Positions 22,650 to 33,450 of a stretch of DNA of 64,000 nt are shown here, piece after piece. A program made the position numbers and the translations under genes. The stretch is taken from positions 113,071,163 to 113,135,162 of the forward strand of contig OX465284.1 in NCBI GenBank assembly GCA_949987705.1, given 5' to 3'. The DNA comes from Thereva unica. Its lineage: Eukaryota; Arthropoda; Insecta; Diptera; Therevidae. Numbering within the stretch: the stretch's first letter is position 1; each line of letters opens with the position of its first letter. A model generated the notes under the pieces. It ran no database searches. It was not told the DNA's origin and was given only the letters and a program-made list of their open reading frames with translations.

Positions 22650-23690
22650 ATTAATGATGGGATTTTTGTAAAATTTAATTAAAAGGATGATGTTAGTCTA
22701 GGTTCATCCCTGTGAAAAGCGGTCGGGGTAAATTCCCAGGCGATTCTTTTTACTTTGTGAAATGGAGGCGAGGGTGTGTTTGCAGGAGGTTGGTATGTGT
22801 GGCATGTAGTGAAAGGTGAGTTGTGAGTAACTAGTGTTTGCCTTGTACTAAGCTGGCGTGAGTTTAATTATTGAGAGTGCTTTACAGAGGCTAGTACCAT
22901 TAAACCTTGTTCTGTGTAATTGCTTTATTCGATATTGACTATTACGTTTAATGAAGGAAAACGGTCCTCCAGCTCCTCATGGCACTACAGAGTTAAGACT
23001 GTTTAACCTGCCATTACTGACTAGACAGATTGTCGCTCGACGAACTTACATCTGCAGTCGGGGCAATCAGGGCGTCGTCAAGTCCGGTCATACAAATTTA
23101 AAGTTCCGATGAAGTTCCGTTTATGCACAGCACCAGAAAAGCCCCCTAGTTTGCTTGTTAGATTCATTGAATGAGGTTCCTCTGTTCTCTTTTGCTTTAA
23201 TTAAGAACATGGAGAACAACAGAGGACTCTATACATCGCTGGCTCGAACTCACAAGCAGGACTAGAGGACTCTGGAACTTCGTGGAAAGCTCGTGTGGCT
23301 CCCAAGAGCTGCTATTGCCCAGCACTGGCTTACTGCTAGAAATTGGAGCCGATATGGGTATCTACACTAGGGATATTCGGTATACATCGACGCATCGAAG
23401 CACTCGATTTTCACAATACGAATCCATCCAGTGTTTTGAGAATCCGAGTAAATATAAAAGATAGCCCTACAACGGGCGAACAACGGCCGTGTTTGAAACA
23501 TAGCCCTCGACCATGTGCAAGCCTCAGAAGGATGTTTGTGGGACTGTACGGCCGTATAAGACTGTGTACAATGGTCTTACACTTCCAATAAAGGGCATAT
23601 GACGACGGTGGTACAGTGGCTGTTCACATGATAAAATGGTTGCATGAATAAAATCTTGGTGGCCTAATGTGGCGACTTTGATCACCACAT
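22650..23690. other. No gene recognised
   Basis: No domain-bearing frame. Near 23466 the text TACAACGGGCGAACAACGG matches the dispersed repeat at 24.06 and 61.4 kb. Confidence 0.4.
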
Positions 23691-23727
23691 CCTCTCTACT
23701 CACATAATAATAGAGTTATAACCACCC

Positions 23728-23969
23728 TTAGTAAGTCCAACTGAAAATCCAAACCGCATATTTTGACGCACATACAATAATTTTGCTACATGTAAAAACA
23801 TTAAATGAAACAAAGTCCTTTCACCACAAAAAATTCTCTTATCCACAAAGGAAATTTTAATTTAGCTTCGATCGCATGTACATGGCTGGTACTCCCCCCT
23901 CCACACCCCGAAATGTTGTATAACCTTTGAAATGCGTACGCAACGTAAGAGGAATATGTGCCTGTATTC
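23728..23969. repeat. 240-bp direct repeat, copy 2
   Basis: See copy 1. Substitutions include GTATACAC versus GCACATAC near the start and a few changes around 23900. The right edge abuts the dispersed-repeat and R1 material that follows. Confidence 0.85.
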
Positions 23970-24109
23970 GCTATTTAAATATTTTGTACAAGTTTGGCTG
24001 TCGTGGGTCGGTAAAAATGGTTAAAAAGTTGACGGACATCATATGCCCTTTAAAAAGCCCAGCGGCCGGTGTTCGCCCGTTGTAAGGCCATCTTTTAAAG
24101 TTTTCCGTT

Positions 24110-24845
24110 TTTAGCTTTATTGGTTTGGATGAATCTTTTAGCTTGGCGAGCACCCTGGAAATAGTGGTAGCAGGATTGCTAAGACCTCTTTCAAGCCTCT
24201 CTGAAGGAGAACTGGGAAGATGTTGTCCTTTCCAGCAGCCTTGAAAGGGTTGAAGGTGCCAATGGCCTTCTCAATCTTTCCTGTTTGAAAACCCTGTTTG
24301 CCAGGACTTTGTTGCAATTGTAGGACCGGTGGGCAAGTACTACCTCCGATTCGATGGTAGGTTCTAAGGCCAATCCAGGGTCAGTTAGCCGGGAAATGAG
24401 TGCTCATTAATAGCTCCATAGTATCCCTGGTGCTCTCCGTAAAGGACTTTTTAGGAGTCTTAAGAGAGACAATGGCATCGGAGTGATCCTTAGACAGAAA
24501 TTTGTGTAACATCGTGGAGGCTGGAAGCTTATCTATTTCTTCGCAGAAGGCTTTCTATGACCTTCGTTTGAATCTTCTCAAATCTTTGATATAATTGGTG
24601 AGGGCTTTCCTGTAGAGCTCCCAGTTGCCCGAGACCTTGGCCCTATTAAATAGTTTCCTGACCTCTCTCCTTTGCCTGCAAAGGGCATTGTTCCTTTTGG
24701 TTGGTACTTCGAGATTTCGCAGGCCAGCGATCATCGTTTCCTGCAGATTGGTAGAGACAAGGTCGAGAACAGCCTCAGTGATGTGTCTATTATCAACATG
24801 GCTGATTCCTAACCTGAGGGCTGTGCGATAGGCCTCCCAGTCAGT
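24110..24845 (-). pseudogene. R1-clade retrotransposon, endonuclease-RT linker and RT start
   Basis: Reading down from 24842 on the minus strand, one frame runs about 150 codons with a single in-frame stop. It starts DWEAYRTALRLGI and continues ALCRQRREVRKLFNRAKVSG, NWELYRKALTNYIKDLRR, FCEEIDKLPASTMLHKFL and DTMELLMSTHFPAN. This is the region between endonuclease and reverse transcriptase in R1-clade ORF2. The RT start follows after frame changes (AIGTFNPFKAAGKDNIFP, LLQRGLKEVLAIL) to about 24110. The catalytic RT motifs are missing. Text beyond 24845 to about 25000 may belong too. It is better preserved than the other R1 remnants here. Confidence 0.75.
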
Positions 24846-24999
24846 CTGAAAACTGAATCAATACTGGCAATAGTCCCCAATGCTGCCTTCGAACAGGATG
24901 CTGTGATAAGGGTTTGAGATAAGATCACAGTTTTGCCTCAATACGGCGATATTTCTCCAAGCTCAATTCGCTATGGAGACCAAATGTGATCAGAATTTT

Positions 25000-25600
25000 C
25001 GATCAACGCGTTGCGATATTTATTCTTGCTGTCACAGGAGAATTTTGTGTGCCGCTTGGAGTCAATGTTATTGTGAATAAAATTTTCTGGTTTCCATTTT
25101 GGAAATTAGCTGTTTTTTCTGACAGCAGTTTTGTTGATTTGTTTACCACGAGGTGAGATATTATTTTTATTCGGTTTTTATTTAATTTAAGTTTTATTTT
25201 ACCGCGGTAAGATCTATGAGGCGCGACAGCAACGGAGACCCAATCTTTGCTGGAAGGATGGCGTAGACCAGGACGCTCAAAGCTTAGGGATGCCAAGCTG
25301 GATGACATTGGCTCAGAATCGGGACCGGTGGAGAGAGCATCTGCGAGAGGCCAGGATCGGATCTCGGTTGTAGAGCCGTTAAAGAAGAAGAAAAAGTTTT
25401 ATTTTGTATATAAATTTTTTTGAGTAGAGATTTTGCAGCTGGAGGGATTCTGTCAAATACAATTGGTGTTGCCAGGGTAGTATTTTGTATAACTTTGAAT
25501 TCTTCTTTTAATATGTTTACTTTTTTAGGTGAATTTGATCAGATTGTAAAGAGAAGTATTAAAAATCTTAACTAAACTTTTAGATCACACTCCTCACATC
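25000..25600. other. No gene recognised
   Basis: The minus-strand frame at 25308-25003 has no known domain. Plus-strand text near 25210-25380 (TGGAAGGATGGCGTAGACCAGGACGC, split here as two pieces, with an AGGCGCGACAGCAACGGAG start) hints at another decayed transposon tail, but I cannot place it. Confidence 0.3.
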
Positions 25601-28304
25601 AATTACTCCAATCAATATACTACATCTGTACTACATCCTGTGTCGTTATTTTTTTTATCATTTTTCCCCCCTTTTTTTTCTTCTCTCACATAAAATATCT
25701 GACGTAATCCCCCTGTAAACCAAACAAATCGGCTTTTTTCTTTCTCTCTATCTAAAAAAAAGTAAAAAAATACCTTCATTGTTAGCAAACTTCTATGCGG
25801 TTTTTCCTTTCAGTACAACAAAAAAAACAAAAAAAAACACTGAACTTATGCCCTTGGGTACCTCTCTCCATAAAACAGGAAAAAAGTTACCTATTCATAA
25901 AAGGATATTTAAGGATATTTAAAATACTCACGCAACTTACACAACGCAACAGTGTGTTGGTTTCTTCTTTTTTTTTTAATAATAATGTATATATCTGTCG
26001 ACGTTAATGAAGTTGAATTGAAACGTTTTTATCTTTATTCAACACGAAAGATTAACTGCAACTTTTCTCGTCCTTTTCAATACATAGAGACAAACAAGGA
26101 TATATATATATAATGATGAGAGATGGGAAAAAATATGTTTTCTATGTGAGTATAATCGAAACGTTTTAAGTCTTTTGTGTGTTTTTTTTGTGTTTTTGAT
26201 GCGTGGGGAGGGGGAGGGTTTTGATAGATGATAAAGAAGAAGAAGAAGTGTGAAATATGTAAAAAGGAAGAATTGAAGCAAAAAAACAGAAAAAAGTTTG
26301 AAACACCAGAGCAACAAAAATGATAAAAGAGAAGAGATAGAAGTTTTTATTTTTGTTTTTTTTTTTGGGGGGAAATAAAGTAAAATATGAAATTCCTGGG
26401 AGAATAGAAGAAAAATGCGAAAGAAAAATATTTTCATCGACTTTCGTCCTTTATTTTTTTGTTGTTAGAGCTGTGACGCTGCCGCTTCGCATTCCTCTCC
26501 TTTCTGACTATATCCTCGCGCCAACTCCGGTATCCTTCGGTGCCTTCCTTAACTTTTGGGGAACAGTTGTAAAACGCAAAAACAACTTTTTTGCGCTATA
26601 TTCTTCGTCTTTTTGTTGTTGTTGTTGTGCTAAAAGCAGTGGGTATTATCAGTGTGTGTGTGGGTATGTGTATCCGTGTGTGTGTGTGCGGAATGCTGTG
26701 ACATGCGCTGGATACATATTCTTGCATCAACTTTTTTTTACCTGTGTATATGAATGTTTCAAGTCAACAAATACACATACACACACAAAAAAACGATATG
26801 CCCCACACACATACACCCAAACAAATTGACGGGGGCCCCCAAATATAAACGGGCAAAAATTTCGCCTAATGAATCGCTGGGTTTTGTACAACCACACCTG
26901 CAATTATGCTCTTATACATACCACAGGGATTCAGCAAGGATTTTCTCGTTTCTCGACAATATATTCTACGGCGGAGAGAGAGTATGGTATGGTTGCCTAT
27001 GGTGTATATCCTTATACAAAAAAAAATAAAAGGGCGGCTTGACGTTGTTAGCTCCGACAACGACGACGACTACGACTTGTGTTGTGTATATTGAGAAACG
27101 TGTGTATATTTTAGCTAGCTTGAATATCTCATCAGCGGGAGAAAAACCCGGGAGATAGATAGGGACCCTGTGAACGAACCCCACTTTGAGATGTAAAGTA
27201 ACTGTGAACTGGTGCTTTAATGAATTTATAGTTGAAATTGAGTTAACAGGACACAAACAGGAGTCAAGTGAAACGACAACAAGTAAAACGGGTGTAATTG
27301 TAAAATATAAAAAATAAAAAAAAAAAATTTGAAGTTTCAGTTTAAAAAAAAAAAGAAATATACTTAAATGAAAAAAGCACACAAAAAAATAATACAAATA
27401 CAAAAAAAAATACCCGACAACAACAAAAAAAAAACTGTGATTAAATTTCCTTCTTTTTAAAAATATCCTACCTGTCTCGTCCTTGTGTTTATAGAAGGCA
27501 TATTATATCCTGTGCGTGTTGTTTATTCGGTTCAAAACAGGACACAACACAATTGTTGTTGAAAAGTGAAAGTTTAAATACATAAAAAAATAAAAATAAA
27601 TAAATAAAAGATAAAACAAAAAAAAAACGTAAAATAAATAAACAGAAAAAAAAGGAATAAAGAAAAATATCCCCAAAAGATCCTTAAAATACTCTCCAAC
27701 CAATTCCAGGTGTTGTGCTGAGGTGAACACGGGACTGCATAACAGTTTTCCCAATAGTGCGTTGTTTTATGTTTATTTTCACCTTATCCTGAAAGGATAT
27801 ACACCAAAGGAAATTCGTTACAATTTTTGAAAAGGATAATAAAAAAAAAAGAAAATTTCGTTTGGTTTTTTTTGCGAGTTATTTTTTTCGGGGGCGTGTT
27901 TTACAAAATAAAAAAAAACAAAAAAAAAATAACAAGAAATTAAATATAAATATAAAAAAAAGCAATATTTAAAAAATTAAAAAATAAAATATTTACTAAT
28001 TTATTATTTAAGTGTAAAATATTCGTATTAAGTGTTTAGAGAGATTTTTTCCATATTTTCTAAGTGTTTTAGAGCAGGAATTTAAATGTAATAAAAATAA
28101 TTAAAATTAAACGAATTTTTTAGCTTAACGGATACACCGTTTTTTTTTAAAGTGGTGGTTTTTGATTAGTAATAATATTTATTATAATATATATTAGTGT
28201 TAACCTTGAGAAAAAATTCTGAGTGTCTTTCTGTGTGTGGATATTAATCAACCATCCTTAACAAGAAATTAGTTTGCTCCTGACAATCAAAAAACAAAAA
28301 AAAA
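25600..28304 (+). promoter_or_regulatory. Homopolymer-rich tract, possible promoter and 5' UTR
   Basis: About 2.7 kb dense in A and T runs, short CA/TG repeats and CpG. From about 27.3 kb the plus strand is strongly A-rich and lacks long frames, like long fly 5' UTRs. A donor-like AAGAG|GTAACT lies just past the gap at 28525. This could be the first exon of the gene whose coding exons lie at 48 kb. No TATA box or initiator stands out, and the minus-strand frames here are low-complexity artefacts. Confidence 0.3.
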
Positions 28305-28504
28305 NNNNNNNNNNNNNNNNNNNNNNNNNNNNNNNNNNNNNNNNNNNNNNNNNNNNNNNNNNNNNNNNNNNNNNNNNNNNNNNNNNNNNNNNNNNNNNNN
28401 NNNNNNNNNNNNNNNNNNNNNNNNNNNNNNNNNNNNNNNNNNNNNNNNNNNNNNNNNNNNNNNNNNNNNNNNNNNNNNNNNNNNNNNNNNNNNNNNNNNN
28501 NNNN
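28305..28504. other. Assembly gap (200 N)
   Basis: Exactly 200 undefined bases, a conventional placeholder, so the true length is unknown. It lies in an A-rich tract. Confidence 0.99.
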
Positions 28505-28525
28505 AAATCACTGCATAGAAAAGAG

Positions 28526-29290
28526 GTAACTGATATGTTGTCGTGAGTTTAGAGTTAGGTAATAAAGTTTATTTTATGACGTCTTAAATTATTTTTTATT
28601 ACCCCGCTAAGAGCTTGATAGTTAACTTGGTGTTATTGAAAAATAGGGTGTTCTTCTGTGCCGTAATGGGAATGTACTGTGACTACTGTGGAATGGGATT
28701 GAAGAGGGTGTGTTTCCGTAGGTAGGAAGGTATGTAAGGTGGTAGCTATGTAAAATGTAGCTTAAGCATTTCTAAGGTAATGAGAATTTATGGTTTTTGG
28801 TATTAACTGAAAACAGCTTAGACTATGTTGATTGTAAGAAGCTTGTTGCCGGCTTCATGGTGGTGTATCCATTAAGTGTGCAATAAAGACGCGATAACAG
28901 AGTTAATGTCTGTAGGGCTTATGTGGAAATCACTGGTTGGACTGAGGTGAGAAATAAACACATGTTCAGTTTAAATGTAAAGAGTGTTACTACTCCGTTA
29001 TGTCGTTGACGTTATGGTGCAATGTACACGTATAATATGGTAAACCTAGTTCGATGTATAGAAAAGCAATAGCAAATTTTAAGGGGAGTTTGGAGGATAG
29101 ATGAAATCTGTAGCAGGAAATCTGTGTTTGAACATACATATAAGTGTTGTATGAGTCACTAAAAGAACACACGCTACCCAAGACTTGAATTATCGAAAGG
29201 GGCGGGCGGGCTAAACAAGAAGGACACAAATTAACGATGAAGGAAACTCTGCAGTAATGCAACATAAACACTTAGAGTAATGATTGACTT
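28526..29290. other. No gene recognised
   Basis: Unique-looking DNA after the donor-like site. No domain-bearing frame. Confidence 0.4.
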
Positions 29291-29297
29291 ACGTCAC

Positions 29298-29354
29298 CAG
29301 CTCACATGAAATAATCGAGTCAGCACAGAGTTCTGCAATGATTTATGAATTGAC
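29298..29354. repeat. Dispersed repeat shared with 21.4 kb
   Basis: About 55 bp, including AGCACAGAG and TGAATTGACCCAAAA, match 21386-21450 in the same orientation. It is probably the 3' end of a non-LTR element. Confidence 0.65.
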
Positions 29355-29679
29355 CCAAAACTTGAAAGACCGGCATCGATCAACTGCTGGCGTGTAGTTG
29401 GATCGTCTATTTGAATCCCTAAAACTGGTCTGGCATGTTGCTCATCCATTGTAGACGGCAAGAGCGCAGTGAGTTAATTCAAAGCTATTGTACTGACTAC
29501 GTGTTTAGAGTTTGATAAAGAATTTGTATCTTTTTGTGAGAATTGACAGTTCCAAAATAGAGTATAGAGTAAGTCTAGAATAATCGTCACCGTAAACATA
29601 AAATTTGTGATGTGAAGCATCTGTTGGAGTGCGCCTTGGGGTACGAACGACTCGTATGTCATCGTAATGTTTGGCTTGA

Positions 29680-30060
29680 GTTAAGTTAAGTTGAGTTTAG
29701 TAAAGAGTTGGGAGTTCAGTTACGCGTTCCGTTAATAGTTTAGTTAAGAGTTATCTTAAGAGTTGAGATAAGTTTAATTAGTAGTTAATTAGAGTTATAG
29801 CTTGGATAAAAATTAAGATTAGAGCTTTTTGAGTTGAGTTGAGTTAGGGGTTAAGTTAAAAATTTGGTTAACTTGAGTTAAAAATTCAGTTGGGTGGAGT
29901 TAAGTTGACTTTTAAGAGTTGGGTTAAGAGTTGATTTAAGACTTAACTTAAGCTAAGTTGAGTTAAGAACTGGTATGAATTTAGTTTAAACTTTAGTTAA
30001 AATTTCAGTTTAGAGATAAGACTTGAACTAGAAGTTCGGTTGAGTTAAGATTTGTTTGAG
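29680..30060. repeat. Degenerate GAGTTAAG-type satellite
   Basis: About 380 bp built of GAGTTAAG, GAGTTGAG and GGTTAAGAG variants with irregular spacing. It has no open frame. It ends against the mariner-like remnant. Confidence 0.75.
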
Positions 30061-30169
30061 TTCCGAAGGAAGTTTCGGGTATAGAACATATCATATCTTT
30101 AATGCCATCTGAAACCCTTTAAACGGCTAATATTACAATATTTTAGCTCCCAAACCCCTAACGACCCTC

Positions 30170-30600
30170 CAGACTTCTAACCTATGGTTTAACGAACTTT
30201 AGTGATGTTATCGTAAGTAGCTGCCGTTTTTGGACGTCCCGAACGTTCATCGTCTCCCAAACTCTAACGGCCACGTTTAAATTCAGCTGCCCAAAACTTC
30301 ACTGTCGTAAATTATGGTGCAGAGTCCCCGTACACAGAGTCCAACTCGTCTTTGTTTTGCGTATGCGTATTGCCTTTTAAAAACAAAAATTTAATGACAG
30401 TTCGATACTCAATTTTTTCCATATCCACAAAAAAAGCACTCACATCGACTCACTCAATCGACTGTCAAATAACAACTGCGCGTCCAAAATGGCTGTAATT
30501 TTGGTGATTAACTGTCAAAAGATGCACATTCACTAGCTTTTATTGACGAGTGCTGCCATCTTCACGTTGAGGTCGGAAACTTTTCAAACCAACTTGGCTC
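30170..30600 (-). pseudogene. mariner-family transposase N-terminal remnant
   Basis: From the ATG at 30422 the minus strand reads MEKIEYRTVIKFLFLKGN, then DELDSVYGDSAP, a stop, FTTVKFWAAEFKRGR, a stop, and SLGDDERSGRPKTAA. These are the paired helix-turn-helix domains of mariner-family transposases, which bind the terminal repeats. Two in-frame stops and loss of the DDD catalytic half after about 30189 make it inactive. Sequence to about 30600 is probably its 5' untranslated part and terminal repeat. Text is lost beyond 30170 toward the satellite. Confidence 0.8.
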
Positions 30601-30654
30601 AGAGCTTCGAAACTACGCATGAAGGGCTGTGGGGTCTTCCATGATGCATCTCGA

Positions 30655-30915
30655 AGCACGGTTTTGGAAATTCAAAATGGCCGCTGGCAAAATTCAAAAT
30701 GGCCGAATTTGCCAATTGTGTTTTGATTCCAATGAAAGTGGATGTTTGGGGTTTTTATAGTCGCAAATAACGTATTTGTGGTCAAAACTCATAAATAAAT
30801 TCAAAATGGCCGACCCAATATGGCGAACGAATTTTGCCAATTGTGTTCCAATTCTATTGAAAATGGATATAAAGGCGTTTTTAAAGTCGCGAATAACGAT
30901 TTTATGATCAATCGC
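30655..30915. repeat. AAAATGGCCG tandem pair
   Basis: Two diverged units of about 130 bp in tandem, each opening with TTCAAAATGGCCG, followed by TTGCCAATTGTGTT, then AAATGGATAT or GTGGATGT and a TCGCAAATAACG-type block. Similar GCCATTTTG motifs occur on the other strand at 33.5 and 34 kb. Confidence 0.7.
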
Positions 30916-31009
30916 AATTCCACTTACGTACTCACGGACTCTATTGAGATTTTTGCACATCTTCCAGATCTAATCTTTGCAATTACCCGAGAATGTTGGT
31001 AACGACTTT

Positions 31010-32560
31010 CTAGGCAGGTTAGCATGAGATGTGTCGATTTTGTACGACAAACACAGACCTGAAAAGTTAAATGCATTTGAAATCTGTCGATTTAATTTAT
31101 CTAATGCGTAAAATTCATTTCGCATTACAAAAGAAGAACTTTTATATCCATCTAAAGAGCACTCCCATCACTTAGCCCGATTAGACGACGAAGTTAAGCA
31201 CCAATCTGCAATCTCTGGTACAATATGAAACGTTCAACATGAAACTCCCATCAAAGTATTTAATTTTCCTATAAATTAGACAGCAGCATATATCCATATA
31301 CATATTCTCAAGAAAATTGTGTGTGTATGTTGCTCCCGACCTTAAACACGAACCGAAAAACCCAAAATAGCTACCAAGCAAACAGGATCGCTTGCCTGCA
31401 AATAGCGCGAAATTAAATCAAATCAAAATCACTGGGTTCCCCTGTGGTGCGAATTGAACCAGTAAAGGAAAATTACGTTGTAAGGACCTAAATAAGAGGT
31501 TGCCGGCGAGGCGCGGTGGTGACACAGACGACATGCACGTTTCTGGTTGCCACACACTTGCTCCGAACAACCCAGGAATAAATCAGGACGAATATCGCAC
31601 TATAAAAGTGGATTTCAAAGGCGAACCCGAACGTGAGTAAAAAATATACACACATGCCGCGAGCACATGTAATGGCAGCGGCGGGTGGAAGAAAAATAAA
31701 GACAAGCGGAGGGGGTGGGGGGAGTCGAGTGACATGAAGGGAAAATTCCGAAAAGCTTTTAAGGCTTCCAGCCGCAGAAGTTGGATCCCCATCCGACAGC
31801 TCCTCCTGTGCCAGATTCTGACACTTGTGCTGACGCACTGCAAAGCAAATAAAATAATCTCTCCGCTTCATGAATAAAATAAGCACGTGCTGGATCCGAA
31901 ATCTAACATTCAGGATCTCTTCATTGGTGGGCTTTAGCCGGGGCCTTTCATCTTACACAGAACATCCACCGCAGGGAATGGGGCGGTGGGTCGGCACATA
32001 TCCCCGTATAAATCAGGACATATCCAACATACACTCACAGGGCAAATCTGTTACATATTGGGGGCTCCCACTATCACCTCAATCTCTCGCCCTCTATCTC
32101 GGCTGGATCTTAACATGTGCTAGGATATTCCAATTCGCCAGGATGTGGAGTGTCAGAGACAAGGATGCAGCACAGTTTGGGAATTAAATTGCGATTGCGG
32201 CGGCTTGATGGGATCTGGCTCGCTGCCTTTGATACTAATTAAATATTTTCGTCTTTTTCTATTGTTTCTGGTATTGTCGTCTCCCGGCAAATGGGCATAT
32301 TGTCAAAGGATTAATTACCGAAGCCAGGTCGTTATCACTTTTCTTGTGTTAATGCTCTTATGATGAAGGATCAGCTAATAATTAACACGGATGTGTTTTT
32401 GTGACTTGGTGTTCGTCAAGGGGGTTGGTAGGTCCAACAAGTTGAGAGGTCTTCGAGTGCATCGATTTTATTCGAAGAGTAATCAGAAATTAGAGTCATA
32501 TGAGGAAGAGACAATTGTTAAGTTGCAAAAGTAGCGCGGTGGATAATTGGGTCTATGTTA
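31010..32560. other. No gene recognised
   Basis: Several frames of 60-130 codons on both strands, none with a domain. The proline-rich minus-strand frame near 31700 comes from a GGGGTGGGG run. Confidence 0.4.
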
Positions 32561-32599
32561 TTTATACTTGCTCCTCAATATCATCAATGCGGGGTGTAA

Positions 32600-33190
32600 A
32601 ATCTCGGACCAAGTCACGTTGCCCGACCAATTGACTTCTTCAGCAATTAGAAGTCTTTAGCTGAATAGCTGACTTGACTTGGCCCCTCGTTTGTGAGTTG
32701 CTGGATGACGATTGGCTTGTTGATATAGACTTTACTCTTCAGATGGCCACAAAGAAAGAAGTCCAACGATGTAAAATCGCAATTGACTTCATTCTTTCGG
32801 GAGATTATGCCCCGGGAAACTTCTCATGCAGGACATCCATTGTGGTGTGGGCTGTGTAGCCTGTGGCGCCATCTTGTTGATACCACATAACATCGATGAC
32901 ATAATTTTCCAATATTGGCCACGAAAAGTTGTTCAACGTTGAACATGGCGTTCGCCATTCACTGTGAACGAATTCCCAGCACCATTTTCAAAAAAATGTC
33001 GAATGGATCATCCAGGAAAGAATGCACACCACACAGTGACTTTGGATTTTCATCAGCCCATATTCTGCAGCTCTGCTGGTTGACGTAAGTAGTCATTGAG
33101 ATGGAAATGAGTTTCGTTGCTGTAGAGGATTTTGATAGAAAATTCATTATTCAATTGCCTTTGTTCGTGTATCCAATCGGCAAGCAATCG
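32600..33190 (-). pseudogene. mariner-like DDE transposase remnant
   Basis: Minus-strand frames read YVNQQSCRIWADENP, then after a frame change VTVWCAFFPG, a stop, SIRHFFENGAGNSFTVNGER. Less clear homology continues to about 32600, with frames broken. This order (N-rich IWxDENP, VTVWCG, GPYFFE-like, VNGERY-like) is typical of a widespread insect mariner/Tc1-like transposase group with a DDE catalytic domain. Both ends are gone. It may be related to the terminal-repeat elements at 36.1 and 60.7 kb, whose short frame keeps the N-terminal part of such a protein. Confidence 0.7.
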
Positions 33191-33212
33191 GGCATCCAAT
33201 CGGCAAGCAATC
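33171..33212. repeat. Perfect 19-bp tandem duplication
   Basis: ATCCAATCGGCAAGCAATC occurs at 33171-33189 and again at 33194-33212, separated by GGGC. It sits at the edge between the transposase remnant and the tRNA-related SINE. Confidence 0.85.
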
Positions 33213-33450
33213 TGTAGTCTAGGGAGTAAGGCGACTGGCTACCATCCCAGAGGTCCCGGCTTCGAATCCCTTTCCCTACCTACATAAATTTCCTTCTTTC
33301 TCCTTCCCTCTTTATATTCCTGATTCCTCCTTTCCTTTCCTTCCCTAGCCCCTAACACTGGAACTTTTCGTTAGTGTCCCACGCTTGTTTAGGTTTAAGA
33401 AAGGGGCCGCAGCAATAAAAACTTTACATTAAAAATTATTTTTTACTTTT
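33208..33450 (+). repeat. tRNA-related SINE
   Basis: An A-box-like TAGTCTAGGGAG (about 33215) and a B box GGCTTCGAATCCC (about 33266) have tRNA spacing. A pyrimidine-rich body and an A-rich end (GCAATAAAAACTTTACATT) follow. This is the layout of a tRNA-headed SINE transcribed by RNA polymerase III. The parent tRNA is not clear. Confidence 0.6.

Noticed and set aside
26039..27403. Several ORFs of 60-160 codons on both strands
   Set aside because: Low-complexity translations of T and A runs; no domains and no codon bias.
31180..31205. CGAAGTTAAGCA, as in 5S rRNA
   Set aside because: The surrounding 5S sequence does not align; one short word only.
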